DNA of 64,000 nt, taken from the NCBI RefSeq assembly GCF_030409795.1, contig NZ_JAUFQN010000019.1, positions 1,178,001 through 1,242,000 on the forward strand, in the 5' to 3' direction. The notes beneath the pieces were generated by a model, which ran no database searches, was not told the origin of the DNA, and saw only the letters and a program-made list of their open reading frames with translations. A program made the position numbers and the translations under genes. The DNA comes from Flavobacterium paronense (GTDB taxonomy: Bacteria; Bacteroidota; Bacteroidia; Flavobacteriales; Flavobacteriaceae). Positions within the stretch are counted from its first letter, which is position 1. Every line of letters begins with the position of its first letter. This document shows positions 14,588-25,152 of this stretch, piece after piece.

Positions 14588-17131
14588 TTAACTGGTTGAT
14601 TTTTTTGCTTTTTGAATCGCAACGGTCAACTCTTGCGTAGTTTCGTCTAAATCCATAAAAATCTGATCTCCTGAAGCAATTTTGGAAGTAATTATTTCTT
14701 CGGCTAAAGCATCTTCAACATACTTTTGGATAGCTCTTTTTAAGGGACGCGCTCCAAATTGTTTGTCAAAACCTTTATCAGCGATAAATGCTTTGGCTTT
14801 ATCAGAAAGATTTAATTTATAACCTAATTCTTCAATTCTGCCATATAATTTTTTCAATTCGATTTCGATAATCAAATCGATGTCATGTTTTTCTAGTGGA
14901 TTGAAAACAATTACATCATCAATTCGGTTTAGGAATTCAGGAGCGAAAGTTTTCTTTAAAGCATTTTCGATGACACTTTTTGAATTGTCATCAGCCTGCG
15001 CAATTTTTGCGGCAGTTCCAAATCCAACACCTTGTCCAAAATCTTTCAATTGACGCGCTCCAACATTAGAAGTCATAATAATAATAGTGTTTTTGAAGTC
15101 GATTTTTCGCCCCAAACTATCTGTTAAATAACCATCGTCTAATACTTGTAACATCATATTGAAAACATCGGGATGTGCTTTTTCAATTTCGTCTAAAAGT
15201 ACCACGCAATAGGGTTTTCTTCTCACTTTTTCTGTTAATTGTCCACCTTCTTCATAACCAACATATCCTGGAGGTGCACCGATTAATCTGGAAATCGCAA
15301 ATTTCTCCATGTATTCGCTCATGTCAATTCTAATTAAGGCATCTTCAGAGTCGAATAATTCTTTGGCTAAAACTTTCGCTAACTGTGTTTTTCCAACTCC
15401 GGTTTGTCCTAAGAAAATAAACGAACCAATCGGACGATTTGGGTCTTTTAAGCCAGCACGATTTCTTTGAATAGAACGAGAGATTTTTAAAACGGCTTCG
15501 TCTTGACCAATTACTTTCCCTTTAATTAAGTCTGGAAGATGAGCTAATTTATTACTTTCTGTTTGGGCTATACGGTTTACTGGAATTCCAGTCATCATCG
15601 ATACAACATCGGCAACATTATCTTCTGTAACCAAAATACGATTGCTTTTAGAATCTTCTTCCCATTGTTCTTGAGCAATGGCTAAATCTTTTTCTAAACG
15701 TTTTTCATCATCACGAAGTTTGGCTGCTTCTTCATATTTCTGTTTCTTAACTACAGAATTTTTCAAATCGCGTACTTCTTCTAACTGACGTTCTAGTTCA
15801 AGAATTTGTTTAGGAACATCAATATTAGTAATATGCACTCTTGAACCAGCTTCGTCCAGAGCATCAATAGCTTTGTCTGGAAGAAAACGCTCTGACATGT
15901 ATCTGTTGGTCAATTTCACACAAGCTTCAATTGCTTCATCTGTATAAGTAACGCTATGATGATCTTCGTATTTGTTTTTGATGTTATTCAGAATCGTAAT
16001 GGTTTCTTCAACTGAAGTTGGTTCTACAATTACTTTTTGGAAACGTCTTTCTAACGCGCCATCTTTCTCGATATATTGTCTGTATTCGTCAAGCGTAGTA
16101 GCACCAATGCATTGTATTTCGCCTCTAGCTAAAGCAGGTTTAAACATGTTAGAAGCATCAAGAGAACCTGTTGCACCACCAGCACCTACAATCGTATGAA
16201 TTTCGTCAATGAAAAGGATAATGTCATCATTCTTTTCTAGTTCGTTCATTACGGCTTTCATTCTTTCTTCGAATTGTCCACGGTATTTTGTTCCGGCAAC
16301 TAAAGAGGCTAAATCTAAAGTCACAACTCTTTTGTTGAACAAAATTCGGGATACTTTCTTTTGAATAATTCGCAAGGCTAAACCTTCAGCGATGGCAGAT
16401 TTACCAACACCAGGTTCGCCAATTAGTAACGGATTATTTTTCTTTCTTCTGCTAAGGATTTGAGAAACTCTTTCAATTTCTTTTTCACGACCAACAACTG
16501 GGTCGAGTTTTCCTTCTTCTGCCATCTCGGTTAAATCACGACCAAAATTATCTAAAACAGGCGTTTTAGATTTTTTATTGGTCTTATTTGCAGGATTATT
16601 AAAACTGCCTTCTTTCAAACTGTCATCTTGTCCTGAATCCTCATTATAAGATTCGTTTGTTGGCAAATTATCATTAAAATCTTCTTCGCTTGGTGTCATA
16701 TTTAAATACTGTTCTTTTACTACATTATAGTCTATTTTTAGACGATGCAGTAGTTTGGTTGTTGGATCATTCTCATTTCTTAAAATACACAATAATAAAT
16801 GTGCCGTACTAATAGACGAACTTTGAAAAACTTTAGCTTCTAAAAAGGTAGTTTTCAACGCACGTTCCGCTTGACGAGTCAAGTGTAGGTTTTTCTTTTC
16901 GTTATTGATTTCCACATTTGGATTTGCAGGGCTGAGTATTTCAACCTTCTTTCGCAAATGTTCCAAATCAACAGAAAGATTATTGAGAATGGTAATTGCT
17001 TTACCATTTCCGTCTCTTAAAATACCGAGCATCAGATGTTCGGTCCCAATGAAGTCATGACCTAAGCGCAAAGCTTCTTCTTTGCTATAGGTGATTACGT
17101 CTTTAACTCTAGGTGAAAAATTATCATCCAT
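14588..17131 (-). CDS. clpC: ATP-dependent Clp protease ATPase subunit ClpC
   Basis: 847 residues. Two N-terminal Clp_N repeats (about 1-145) are followed by a linker rich in Asn, Asp and Ser. AAA module 1 has Walker [10 protein letters not shown] and Walker [14 protein letters not shown]-type coiled middle region follows (around 430-465, [17 protein letters not shown]), then AAA module 2 with Walker A GQTGVGKT and [13 protein letters not shown]. It unfolds substrates for ClpP or acts as a chaperone in stress protein quality control. The UVR region distinguishes it from ClpB. It is divergent from gyrA with a 264-nt intergenic region. No CIRCE or CtsR-like operator was noticed. Confidence 0.96.
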   Translation of the reverse strand: MDDNFSPRVKDVITYSKEEALRLGHDFIGTEHLMLGILRDGNGKAITILNNLSVDLEHLRKKVEILSPANPNVEINNEKKNLHLTRQAERALKTTFLEAKVFQSSSISTAHLLLCILRNENDPTTKLLHRLKIDYNVVKEQYLNMTPSEEDFNDNLPTNESYNEDSGQDDSLKEGSFNNPANKTNKKSKTPVLDNFGRDLTEMAEEGKLDPVVGREKEIERVSQILSRRKKNNPLLIGEPGVGKSAIAEGLALRIIQKKVSRILFNKRVVTLDLASLVAGTKYRGQFEERMKAVMNELEKNDDIILFIDEIHTIVGAGGATGSLDASNMFKPALARGEIQCIGATTLDEYRQYIEKDGALERRFQKVIVEPTSVEETITILNNIKNKYEDHHSVTYTDEAIEACVKLTNRYMSERFLPDKAIDALDEAGSRVHITNIDVPKQILELERQLEEVRDLKNSVVKKQKYEEAAKLRDDEKRLEKDLAIAQEQWEEDSKSNRILVTEDNVADVVSMMTGIPVNRIAQTESNKLAHLPDLIKGKVIGQDEAVLKISRSIQRNRAGLKDPNRPIGSFIFLGQTGVGKTQLAKVLAKELFDSEDALIRIDMSEYMEKFAISRLIGAPPGYVGYEEGGQLTEKVRRKPYCVVLLDEIEKAHPDVFNMMLQVLDDGYLTDSLGRKIDFKNTIIIMTSNVGARQLKDFGQGVGFGTAAKIAQADDNSKSVIENALKKTFAPEFLNRIDDVIVFNPLEKHDIDLIIEIELKKLYGRIEELGYKLNLSDKAKAFIADKGFDKQFGARPLKRAIQKYVEDALAEEIITSKIASGDQIFMDLDETTQELTVAIQKAKKSTS

Positions 17132-17395
17132 AAATATAGAATTGGTGATGTAAATTTAGTTATTCAAAATGATTTTAACAAAAACCATTCCCACTAAAAG
17201 TACTGTCAGCTAATTGACAAAAAAAATGCCAATAATAAAAGTAGTATTGCCACTAACTTATTAACCAAAAATCTTCCCTATTTTGTTAATAAATCATTGA
17301 AATTTGTGGGCTAAAAATGCTTCTAATTTTTTTTAATTACCCTATATTAGCACGTTTCGAATTAAAAATAATTTTTATTAAATAATTTATAGAAT

Positions 17396-20011
17396 ATGTC
17401 TGACGGAGAAAGGTTAATTCCAATTAACATCGAAGATGAAATGAAATCAGCTTACATCGATTATTCGATGTCGGTTATTGTCTCAAGAGCATTGCCAGAT
17501 GTGCGTGACGGTTTAAAACCAGTGCATAGAAGAGTACTTTATGGTATGTATGATCTTGGCGTAACTTCAAAATCTGCTCACAAAAAATCCGCAAGAATTG
17601 TTGGAGAAGTTTTAGGAAAGTATCATCCACACGGAGATACCTCGGTTTATGATGCTATGGTTCGTATGGCGCAAGAATGGAGTTTACGTTATTTATTAGT
17701 TGATGGTCAAGGTAACTTTGGTTCTGTCGATGGCGATAGTCCGGCAGCAATGCGATATACCGAGGCAAGAATGCGTAAAATTTCGGAAGAAATAATGTCC
17801 GATATCGAAAAAGAAACGGTTGATTTTCAGTTAAACTTTGATGACACTTTGTACGAACCAACGGTTATGCCAACGCGTGTTCCTACATTGTTGATTAACG
17901 GCGCAACAGGAATTGCGGTTGGTATGGCTACCAATATGCCTCCACATAATTTAACTGAAGTTATCAACGGAACATTAGCGTATCTTGATAATAATGACAT
18001 TGAAATTGATGAATTAATAACACATATCAAAGCACCAGATTTTCCTACTGGAGGAACTATTTATGGTATGGAAGGTGTTCGTGAAGCATTCAAAACCGGT
18101 CGTGGACGAATTGTAATGCGTGCTAAAGTGAATTTTGAAGAAGTTGATGGTCGCGAATCGATTATTGTTACTGAAATTCCGTATCAAGTCAACAAAGCTG
18201 ACATGATTAAAAGAACGGCTGATTTAGTAAATGAAAAGAAAATAGAAGGCATTGCCAATATTCGTGATGAATCAGATAGAAATGGTATGCGTATTGTTTA
18301 TATTTTGAAGCGAGATGCTACTCCAAATGTAGTTTTGAATACACTTTATAAATTTACCCAATTACAATCTTCGTTTAGTGTCAACAATATCGCATTAGTA
18401 AAAGGTCGTCCACAAATGTTGAATCTGAAAGATATGATTCATTATTTTATTGAACACCGTCATGATGTTGTGGTTAGAAGAACAAATTTCGAATTGCGTA
18501 AGGCAGAAGAAAGAGCGCATATCTTAGAAGGTTTAATCATCGCTTCAGATAACATTGACGAAGTAATTGCATTGATTCGTGGTTCTAAAAATACCGAAGA
18601 AGCAAGAGAAAAATTAATAGAAAGATTTAATCTATCCGATATACAGTCTCGCGCTATTGTTGAAATGCGTTTGCGTCAGTTGACAGGTCTTGAGCAAGAT
18701 AAGTTGAGAGCTGAATATGAAGAGTTGATGAAATTAATTGAGCATTTGAAAGCTTTATTAGCGGATGTAAATTTAAGAACAGCATTGATTAAAGAAGAAT
18801 TAATCGAAATCAGAGACAAATACGGCGATGCTCGTCGTTCGCTTATTGAATATTCTGGTGGAGATGTAAGTATTGAAGATTTAATTGCCGATGAGAATGT
18901 AGTAATCACCATTTCGCATGCAGGTTATATCAAACGTACTAATCTTACTGAATATAAAACACAGAATAGAGGAGGAGTTGGACAAAAAAGTGCCGGAACA
19001 AGAGACCAAGATTTCTTAGAGCATATGTATGTGGCAACGAATCATCAATACATGATGTTCTTTACGCAAAAAGGAAAATGTTTCTGGATGCGTGTGTATG
19101 AAATTCCAGAAGGAAGCAAAACAGCCAAAGGAAGAGCGTTACAAAATCTTATCAACATCGAATCTGACGATAAAGTAAAAGCATTTATTTGTACACAAGA
19201 TTTAAAAGATAAAGAATATACCAATAGCCATAATCTTATTATGGTTACCAAAAAAGGTCAGGTTAAGAAAACGTCTTTGGACAAATATTCTAAACCAAGA
19301 GTTAACGGAGTTGCAGCCATAACTATTAAAGAAGATGACGAATTATTAGGAGCTCAATTAACAAACGGTGAAAGCCAAATTATATTAGCTGTTAAATCGG
19401 GTAAATTGGTTCGTTTCGAAGAAACTAAAACGCGTCCAATGGGAAGAACAGCTTCGGGTGTACGTGGAATTACCTTAAAAGATGAAACCGACGAAGTAAT
19501 TGGAATGGTTACAGTAAACGACATGGAAAGTGAAATCCTTGTAGTTGCTGAAAACGGTTACGGAAAACGTTCTTCACTTGATGAATATAGAATCACAAAT
19601 CGTGGTGGAAAAGGTGTGAAAACATTAAACATTACTGAAAAAACTGGAAAACTGATTTCTATTAATTCAGTTACGGATGCTGATGATTTGATGATTATCA
19701 ATAAATCGGGATTAACTATTAGAATGGCGGTTGAAGATTTGAGAGTAATGGGAAGAGCAACGCAAGGAGTGAAACTTATTAATATCAAAGGGAACGATTC
19801 TATTGCTGCTGTTACTAAAGTAATGAAAGATGATGTTTCTGAGCCAGAATTAGATGAAGAAGGAAACGTAATTGAAGTAGAAACAATAGAAAGAGTAAAA
19901 CCAGTTCTAGAAGTTCTAGAAGATGATGGTTCAGTTGAAGACGAAGAAGAAGAAGATGACGATATCGTAGAAGAAGATGACGCTGAAGACGATTCTGAGG
20001 ACGATGAATAA
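17396..20011 (+). CDS. gyrA: DNA gyrase subunit A
   Basis: 871 residues. The breakage-reunion domain contains the catalytic tyrosine Y121 in AAMRYTEAR; the C-terminal domain carries beta-pinwheel repeats, including the GyrA-box-like QNRGGVGQK. It introduces negative supercoils with GyrB. The quinolone-resistance region reads [10 protein letters not shown] with T82 and D86, the residues I regard as the unmutated state in Flavobacterium. The C-terminus ends in a long Asp/Glu tail of roughly 35 residues, as in several Bacteroidota GyrA proteins. Transcription probably stops at the hairpin at 20019-20056. Confidence 0.98.
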   Translation: MSDGERLIPINIEDEMKSAYIDYSMSVIVSRALPDVRDGLKPVHRRVLYGMYDLGVTSKSAHKKSARIVGEVLGKYHPHGDTSVYDAMVRMAQEWSLRYLLVDGQGNFGSVDGDSPAAMRYTEARMRKISEEIMSDIEKETVDFQLNFDDTLYEPTVMPTRVPTLLINGATGIAVGMATNMPPHNLTEVINGTLAYLDNNDIEIDELITHIKAPDFPTGGTIYGMEGVREAFKTGRGRIVMRAKVNFEEVDGRESIIVTEIPYQVNKADMIKRTADLVNEKKIEGIANIRDESDRNGMRIVYILKRDATPNVVLNTLYKFTQLQSSFSVNNIALVKGRPQMLNLKDMIHYFIEHRHDVVVRRTNFELRKAEERAHILEGLIIASDNIDEVIALIRGSKNTEEAREKLIERFNLSDIQSRAIVEMRLRQLTGLEQDKLRAEYEELMKLIEHLKALLADVNLRTALIKEELIEIRDKYGDARRSLIEYSGGDVSIEDLIADENVVITISHAGYIKRTNLTEYKTQNRGGVGQKSAGTRDQDFLEHMYVATNHQYMMFFTQKGKCFWMRVYEIPEGSKTAKGRALQNLINIESDDKVKAFICTQDLKDKEYTNSHNLIMVTKKGQVKKTSLDKYSKPRVNGVAAITIKEDDELLGAQLTNGESQIILAVKSGKLVRFEETKTRPMGRTASGVRGITLKDETDEVIGMVTVNDMESEILVVAENGYGKRSSLDEYRITNRGGKGVKTLNITEKTGKLISINSVTDADDLMIINKSGLTIRMAVEDLRVMGRATQGVKLINIKGNDSIAAVTKVMKDDVSEPELDEEGNVIEVETIERVKPVLEVLEDDGSVEDEEEEDDDIVEEDDAEDDSEDDE

Positions 20012-20018
20012 AAAACTG

Positions 20019-20056
20019 AAAATCACCAATTAGAACATTTTAATTGGTGATTTTAT
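20019..20056 (+). terminator. gyrA terminator
   Basis: AAAATCACCAATTA (20019-20032) pairs with TAATTGGTGATTTT (20041-20054), an 8-nt loop, then a T-rich tail. Confidence 0.8.
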
Positions 20057-20153
20057 TTATAAATTAAAAATAAAAAAAATGAAATCGGAGATTCACGGCA
20101 CGAGCGAAAGCGAACTAGTGAAACAATTCAAAAATAAACAAATAATAAAAGTT

Positions 20154-21482
20154 ATGAGTAAAATAAAACATATTGTATTGGCTTCGGCAGTACTAGTTTC
20201 TGTTTCATCTTTTGCACAAAAAGATGAGTTAAAAACGCTAAAGAAAATTTACGGAAGAGATGAAATAAAAGGAAACGATTTAGTAGAATACAAGTCGTTG
20301 GTCAGTAAAGCCGAACCACTTGCTACCGAAGAAGGAGACAAAATTTATGTTGGGTTTTATAAAGCGATGATTCCGGTATTGGAATCAATGGTATTAGACA
20401 AGACTATGTCACCGCAACAAATTCAGGTAGCTTACGCAAAGTTGATTAGTCCAAAAGTAATTTCAGATTTAGCTAATGGATTAAATGCAACTTTAGAATA
20501 TGAGAAAAAGACAGGAAAAAAAGTTTATACAGATAAAATAGCAGAAACAATAACCGCATATAAACCACAATTAATAGATTACGGATTTGCATTAGGAAAG
20601 TTTGATAAAACAAAAGAGGCGGCGGATGTATTTTATTCTATTTATACTTTAGATAAAAAAGATATTGACATATTGTTTTACGCAGCTTCTTATAGTGTAA
20701 ACGCACAGGATTACGATAATGCACTGAGTTATTATGAAACTTTAAAAAACTTGAATTATTCAGGTGAAGGCACAATATATTTAGCCGTTAACAACGCTGG
20801 CAATGTTGAAGAAAATTTTGGAGTTAATAAAAGTCTAAGAGATATAGCAGTTACTTCAGGTTCACATTCTAAACCAAGAGAAGAAAAACTTCCTTCAAAA
20901 CGTGGGGAGATATATAAAAACATTGCATTGATATTAAAAGAAAAAGGTAAAACGGCTGAAGCACTTAAAGCAATTCAGGATGCCCAAAAAGAAAATCCTA
21001 GTGATGAAAGCTTATCAATGGCTGAAGCTGAATTGTATTTAGCCAATAAAGACTTTGATAATTATACACGATTAATAAATCAAGCATTAGAAAAGAATCC
21101 TAATAATGCGGATTTAGTTTATAATTTAGGGGTTATTAGTAGCAATGCCAATAAGATTGACGAAGCTCAGAAATATTATAAAAGAGCCATAGAATTAGAT
21201 CCTAATTATTTTAATGCACTATTTAATTTGTCTGAATTAATATTAAGAGCTGACGAAAAATTAGTTACTGAAATGAACAAATTGGGGACTTCAGAAAAGG
21301 ATAACAAGCGTTACGATGCTATTAAACTGGAAAGAGATAAGAATTTTAAATCAGTACTCCCTTATCTTGAAAAAGCAGTTGAATTAAAAGCTGATGATGA
21401 TGCAGCAAGAAAAACTTTATTAAGTGTTTATAATGCTCTTGAAATGACCGATAAGTACAAAGCATTAAAAGCTAAAAACTAA
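20154..21482 (+). CDS. Exported TPR-repeat protein
   Basis: 442 residues from the ATG at 20154, which begins a clear signal peptide (MSKIKHIVLASAVLVSVSSFAQ, split here: MSKIKHIVLASAV then LVSVSSFAQ). An in-frame ATG at 20079 would add 25 hydrophilic residues ahead of it, so I reject it. The C-terminal half has tetratricopeptide repeats, the clearest being NADLVYNLGVISSNANKID followed by AQKYYKRAIELDPNYFNAL. A periplasmic or outer-membrane-associated scaffold role is likely; partners are unknown. It lies downstream of gyrA but beyond that gene's terminator, and ends at its own terminator. Confidence 0.85.
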   Translation: MSKIKHIVLASAVLVSVSSFAQKDELKTLKKIYGRDEIKGNDLVEYKSLVSKAEPLATEEGDKIYVGFYKAMIPVLESMVLDKTMSPQQIQVAYAKLISPKVISDLANGLNATLEYEKKTGKKVYTDKIAETITAYKPQLIDYGFALGKFDKTKEAADVFYSIYTLDKKDIDILFYAASYSVNAQDYDNALSYYETLKNLNYSGEGTIYLAVNNAGNVEENFGVNKSLRDIAVTSGSHSKPREEKLPSKRGEIYKNIALILKEKGKTAEALKAIQDAQKENPSDESLSMAEAELYLANKDFDNYTRLINQALEKNPNNADLVYNLGVISSNANKIDEAQKYYKRAIELDPNYFNALFNLSELILRADEKLVTEMNKLGTSEKDNKRYDAIKLERDKNFKSVLPYLEKAVELKADDDAARKTLLSVYNALEMTDKYKALKAKN

Positions 21483-21511
21483 TTAGTCAAATTATTAAAA
21501 CTGATTGTATT

Positions 21512-21542
21512 AAAAAAGTCCCGATTTAAATCGGGACTTTTT
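21512..21542 (+). terminator. Terminator after the TPR gene
   Basis: The near-perfect palindrome AAAGTCCCGATTT / AAATCGGGACTTT with flanking A- and T-runs can act in both directions; the convergent gene ends at 21581. Confidence 0.85.
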
Positions 21543-21580
21543 ATTTTCCTAAACTAACCAAAATATATTTAAAAAAATAA

Positions 21581-21943
21581 TTATGCAACACCATTTTCTT
21601 GAGTAGAAACTTTTTTCAAGAAAGATCTGATTAACACACTGTTTGTATTGATACCAGAGTTAATCAATTGTTTTTTGCTGAATGTTCCGTTTGATGTATT
21701 GTTGTTAGAAGTTTTTTTAGAACCCATGAACCAAACTGCAAAATCCATTGAAGAAGCAACAGTGTTATCAGTAGTGATAGTCATTGTAGCGTCTTTAGAT
21801 ACAGAAACCTCAGTAGAAGTAGTTGCAACAACACTAGTAGTATTTGTTTGAGCAAATGCTCCAGTAGATGATAATACTAATAATACAAATGCAACAAATA
21901 ATTTGATGTTTGTTTGAGTTCTGTTGTTATTAGCTGTTGTCAT
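21581..21943 (-). CDS. Small exported protein, unknown function
   Basis: 120 residues. After a hydrophilic Asn/Thr-rich start, a signal sequence runs IKLFVAFVLLVLSSTGAFAQ with a typical AFA-Q cleavage site. The mature part is Thr/Ser/Asn-rich with the patch SSMDFAVWFMGSKK and ends in a basic segment (KKQLINSG, FLKKV). I recognise no family. A TAGTTTTG -7 box at 21973-21980 (complement) gives a 5' leader of about 25 nt and supports this start. It is monocistronic, facing away from the STAS/rnz pair. Confidence 0.7.
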   Translation of the reverse strand: MTTANNNRTQTNIKLFVAFVLLVLSSTGAFAQTNTTSVVATTSTEVSVSKDATMTITTDNTVASSMDFAVWFMGSKKTSNNNTSNGTFSKKQLINSGINTNSVLIRSFLKKVSTQENGVA

Positions 21944-21972
21944 AATATTGGGTTTGTTTCTTATTTCTTTAC

Positions 21973-21980
21973 CAAAACTA
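21973..21980 (-). promoter_or_regulatory. -7 box TAGTTTTG for the small exported protein
   Basis: An exact TAnnTTTG match, 30 nt upstream of the ATG. No clear -33 box. Confidence 0.4.
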
Positions 21981-22242
21981 CGGCAACACTTCTCTCACTG
22001 AAAATATTTTCGATAACTAACCTTAAAAGTCGTTTAATCGACAAAATCAATGAATTCAAGGGTTTTCAGCGTTTTTTTTGTGCAGTTTGTCTATAAAATG
22101 TTAAAAAAAGAGGTATTTCACCGATGAAAAACCATAATATTCTATGAACTACATTATCCAAACGAATTTCACAGCAACAAATCAATGAATAGTGACAAAA
22201 TCTTAGTAAATTAGCATCATAATATAATATTCGCATTCTAAA

Positions 22243-22575
22243 ATGAAAGTAGAGAAAAAGGGACATACCACAACTATTAGAAATACACAAGGCAGTACTG
22301 CCGAGTTCTATCAAAAGCTACATCACGAATACAATAGTTTTAAATCGCAAAATATTATTGTCGATTTATCTAATGATAAAGCATTGACAATGGATGATAT
22401 AAAACTTTTTACTGAAATGATTAAAATTCATTCTAAAGAAAAAAAGTCGTTAGTGCTTGTGAACAATAGCGTTAATTTTAATACTGTGCCAAAAAATATT
22501 ATGCTTGTACCCACAATTTTAGAAGCTCATGACATTATAGAAATGGAAGAGATAGAACGCGATTTAGGATTTTAG
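22243..22575 (+). CDS. STAS-like domain protein
   Basis: 110 residues whose pattern (a short N-terminal strand, FKSQNIIVDLSNDKALTMDDI, then a helix, then KKSLVLVNNSV) resembles an anti-sigma-factor antagonist (STAS) fold. There is no obvious phosphorylatable serine motif of the SpoIIAA type, so regulation by phosphorylation is doubtful. It ends 6 nt before the ribonuclease Z gene, so the two are surely cotranscribed. I believe this pairing recurs in Flavobacteriaceae but cannot verify it. The role is unknown; a regulatory or structural link to tRNA 3' processing is only an inference from position. Confidence 0.7.
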   Translation: MKVEKKGHTTTIRNTQGSTAEFYQKLHHEYNSFKSQNIIVDLSNDKALTMDDIKLFTEMIKIHSKEKKSLVLVNNSVNFNTVPKNIMLVPTILEAHDIIEMEEIERDLGF

Positions 22576-22581
22576 TATATA

Positions 22582-23487
22582 ATGAAGTTAACCATTCTTG
22601 GCTGTTATGCAGCAACTCCACGAACCATTACTAATCCAACATCGCAAGTCTTGGAAATCAGAAACCGAATGTTTCTAATTGATTGTGGAGAAGGAACTCA
22701 AGTCCAGTTACGCAAAAACAAACTCAAGTTTTCCAAAATCAATCATATTTTTATTTCACATTTACATGGTGATCACTTTTATGGATTAGTAGGATTGATT
22801 TCAACCTTTATGTTGTTAAATCGACAAACTGATTTGCATGTGTATGGACCAAAAGGCATAAAAGAAATTATATTGCTTCAGTTGCGTTATTCCAACTCGT
22901 TCACAGGATATAATTTATATTTTCATGAATTGATATCTAAAGAAAGCGAGATTGTTTATGAAGATGAAAAAGTAGTTGTAAAAACAATTCCCTTAAAACA
23001 CAGAATATATACTAATGGATTTCTGTTTGAGGAAAAAATTGGTGACAGAAAACTGAATGTTGACGCTGTTCAGGAATACCATATTGACACTTGTTATTAT
23101 CAGAAGATTAAGAACGGAAGCGATATCACACTTGAAGACGGAACTGTAATTCCAAATGCAGAAATCACCTTTGATCCAATCCAGCCAAAAAGTTATGCAT
23201 TCTGTAGCGATACAATGTATGACGAATCAATTATTCCGATAATTCAAAATTGTGATTTGTTGTATCATGAAACTACATTTTTGGAATCAGAAGCTGAGAA
23301 AGCCGAGAAAACAATGCACAGCACAGCGAAACAAGCGGCAACTATTGCAGCAAAAGCAAATGTTAAACAATTAATTTTAGGTCATTATAGTACACGTTAT
23401 GCCAATATTGATTTATTTCAACAAGAAGCTGGAACCATATATTCGGATGTATTGTTAGCTGATGATGGTAAAACATTTGAATTTTAA
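22582..23487 (+). CDS. rnz: Ribonuclease Z
   Basis: A 301-residue metallo-beta-lactamase-fold endonuclease that removes the 3' trailer of tRNA precursors. The zinc motif is ISHLHGDHFYGL (HxHxDH), and further ligands appear in FCSDT and GHYST near the C-terminus. Length and the short-form layout match bacterial RNase Z. The tRNA-Arg gene in this window lacks an encoded CCA, consistent with a need for RNase Z processing. The start is the ATG 6 nt after the STAS-like gene. Confidence 0.96.
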   Translation: MKLTILGCYAATPRTITNPTSQVLEIRNRMFLIDCGEGTQVQLRKNKLKFSKINHIFISHLHGDHFYGLVGLISTFMLLNRQTDLHVYGPKGIKEIILLQLRYSNSFTGYNLYFHELISKESEIVYEDEKVVVKTIPLKHRIYTNGFLFEEKIGDRKLNVDAVQEYHIDTCYYQKIKNGSDITLEDGTVIPNAEITFDPIQPKSYAFCSDTMYDESIIPIIQNCDLLYHETTFLESEAEKAEKTMHSTAKQAATIAAKANVKQLILGHYSTRYANIDLFQQEAGTIYSDVLLADDGKTFEF

Positions 23488-23513
23488 TAAAATAATTCCA
23501 AATAGAATTGTAT

Positions 23514-23521
23514 TAATTTTG
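23514..23521 (+). promoter_or_regulatory. -7 box TAATTTTG for pdxH
   Basis: An exact TAnnTTTG match 21 nt upstream of the pdxH ATG, suggesting pdxH is transcribed separately from rnz. No -33 TTG at the right spacing. Confidence 0.4.
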
Positions 23522-23542
23522 TAGCATAATATAAAAGTAAAA

Positions 23543-24187
23543 ATGGAAGATTTAAGCAATTATAGAAAGTCCTACGAGAAAAGTCAACTTTTAGAAAACA
23601 CTATTCCGGAAGATCCAATCAATTTATTCCACAAATGGTTTTATGAAACCCAAGAGTTTGGCGGAGTAGATGAGGTCAATGCTATGACAGTTGCTACTAT
23701 TGGTTTAGATGGTTTTCCTAAATCGAGAGTAGTTTTGCTAAAAAAATTCAATGAAGAAGGTTTTATATTTTATACCAATTACAATTCTGAAAAAGGAAAA
23801 GCTATTCTAAACAATCCAAATATTTGTCTCTCCTTCTTTTGGCATAGTATGGAAAGACAAGTTATTATTAAAGGAACAGCTGAGAAAACTTTGGAATCAA
23901 TATCAGATAATTATTTCGGCTCAAGGCCAGATGGAAGTAAACTAGGCGCTATAGTTTCTGCACAAAGCGAAGTTATTCCATCAAGAGACTATTTGGATAA
24001 TAAATTAAAACAGTTAGAATCTGCTTATGAAGGTAAAGATATTCCTCGTCCTGATTTTTGGGGCGGATTTTTAGTTCGACCAATTGAAGTAGAGTTTTGG
24101 CAGGGAAGACCAAACCGACTTCACGACAGAATCAGGTATAAACTCCAAGATGATTTCAATTGGCAGATAGAAAGGCTCTCACCTTAA
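23543..24187 (+). CDS. pdxH: Pyridoxamine/pyridoxine 5'-phosphate oxidase
   Basis: A 214-residue FMN enzyme oxidising pyridoxine or pyridoxamine 5'-phosphate to PLP. Family landmarks: PNAMTVATIGLDGFPKSRVVLLK-like segment (here VNAMTVATIGLDG...SRVVLLK), FYTNYNSEKGK, and the C-terminal substrate-binding stretch EFWQGRPNRLHDR. Several PLP enzymes are in this window (thrC, glyA, threonine aldolase, cysteine-synthase-like), but there is no operon link. It is followed by a strong terminator. Confidence 0.96.
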   Translation: MEDLSNYRKSYEKSQLLENTIPEDPINLFHKWFYETQEFGGVDEVNAMTVATIGLDGFPKSRVVLLKKFNEEGFIFYTNYNSEKGKAILNNPNICLSFFWHSMERQVIIKGTAEKTLESISDNYFGSRPDGSKLGAIVSAQSEVIPSRDYLDNKLKQLESAYEGKDIPRPDFWGGFLVRPIEVEFWQGRPNRLHDRIRYKLQDDFNWQIERLSP

Positions 24188-24217
24188 ATTGTTTAACTTC
24201 GTTTTCAATAGTAATTT

Positions 24218-24242
24218 AACCACTCTCACGAGTGGTTTTTTA
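24218..24242 (+). terminator. pdxH terminator
   Basis: AACCACTC pairs with GAGTGGTT around a TCAC loop, followed by a run of T. The remainder of the gap up to 24460 is AT-rich and holds the inverted motif GTGCATTTAATCG/TTATTTGCAC near 24327-24352; I see nothing else in it. Confidence 0.85.
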
Positions 24243-24460
24243 GTTTTATGAATAAATAAAATACTATCGACGAAATGCATTTAAGTAGGAAATATTCCTT
24301 ATATATAATTAAAATAGTGCATTTAATCGATTTTATTTGCACTTTAAACGTTAAAAGTTGTAGAATTGTCTAACCAAATCAAACAATACGTTCTGTCAAT
24401 ATTAATCTAAATAAAGTGTTTGCCCCACATCTACTTTATTAAAAAACTTAACCTACTACT

Positions 24461-24961
24461 ATGAAAGCAAAAATGTTTAGAGCATTGTTGCCGTTAGCAA
24501 TCGTGTTCACTATGGTATCTTGTTCTTCTGACTCTTCAGAAGGTTCTTCAACTGACAAAAAACTTGTAACTACCTACAATTACAATGACACTGAGTTGAA
24601 ACTTGTTACACTAATCAATAATTATCGTGCAAGTATTGGATTGAATACACTTGAAGTAATCAACCATATCTCTTATAAATCTCAAGAGCACAATATTTAT
24701 ATGATTGACAATAAAGTTGTAAATCACGATTATTTCCAACAAAGATCTAACAACCTAGTAGAAGTATTAGGAGCCGGAAGAGTAGGCGAGAACATTGCCT
24801 ATAACTACCAAACAGCCGAAAGCGCAATGAGTGCTTGGTTAAACAGCCCAGCTCACAAAGCCAACATCGAAGGCGATTACACTCATTTGGGTATATCCGT
24901 AACAGTTGATGAAACTACCGGAAAAAAATACTACACCAATATGTTTATGAAGAAAAAATAG
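24461..24961 (+). CDS. CAP (SCP/PR1) domain lipoprotein
   Basis: 166 residues. A lipoprotein signal with lipobox MVSC (cysteine about residue 21) and a Ser-rich linker precede a CAP domain (about 45-166). Visible CAP motifs are LVTLINNYRASIGL, the histidine in SYKSQEHNIYM, VNHDYFQQR, GENIAYNY, and WLNSPAHKANIEG. Bacterial single-domain CAP lipoproteins are surface-anchored; some homologues bind lipids or have protease activity, but none is assigned for this group. It is monocistronic, bounded by terminators on both sides. Confidence 0.93.
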   Translation: MKAKMFRALLPLAIVFTMVSCSSDSSEGSSTDKKLVTTYNYNDTELKLVTLINNYRASIGLNTLEVINHISYKSQEHNIYMIDNKVVNHDYFQQRSNNLVEVLGAGRVGENIAYNYQTAESAMSAWLNSPAHKANIEGDYTHLGISVTVDETTGKKYYTNMFMKKK

Positions 24962-24995
24962 TTTGATTATTGTTTTGTTTGATTTTGACAGATCG

Positions 24996-25026
24996 AAAAA
25001 TCCCGACGCTAGTCGGGATTTTTTTT
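24996..25026 (+). terminator. Terminator after the CAP lipoprotein
   Basis: AAAAATCCCGAC-GCTA-GTCGGGATTTTT followed by further T; classical intrinsic terminator. Confidence 0.9.
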
Positions 25027-25043
25027 ATTTAAAACTATAATTT

Positions 25044-25130
25044 TACCACATAGATTCATAGAAAATAAGATTGATTATTCTATGCTAAAGCAAAGCTTCT
25101 TGTTAAGTTTCAAAATCTATGTTTCTATGT
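25044..25130. repeat. Imperfect long inverted repeat (CCACATAGATTCATAG type)
   Basis: ACCACATAGATTCATAGAAAA (25044-25064) is opposed by AAAATCTATGTTTCTATGT (25112-25130). It resembles the CCACAGATTCACAG elements at 50521-50633 and 58489-58539, and lies 3' of fumC. Confidence 0.55.
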
Positions 25131-25152
25131 ACTTTAAAGTAACACAATAGAA

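Noticed and set aside
17636..17664. Quinolone-resistance change in gyrA
   Set aside because: Thr82 and Asp86 appear to be the usual Flavobacterium residues rather than mutations.
22066..22314. Minus-strand ORF of 82 codons overlapping the STAS gene start
   Set aside because: It overlaps the well-supported STAS-like gene and the intergenic region, with no promoter box and odd composition.
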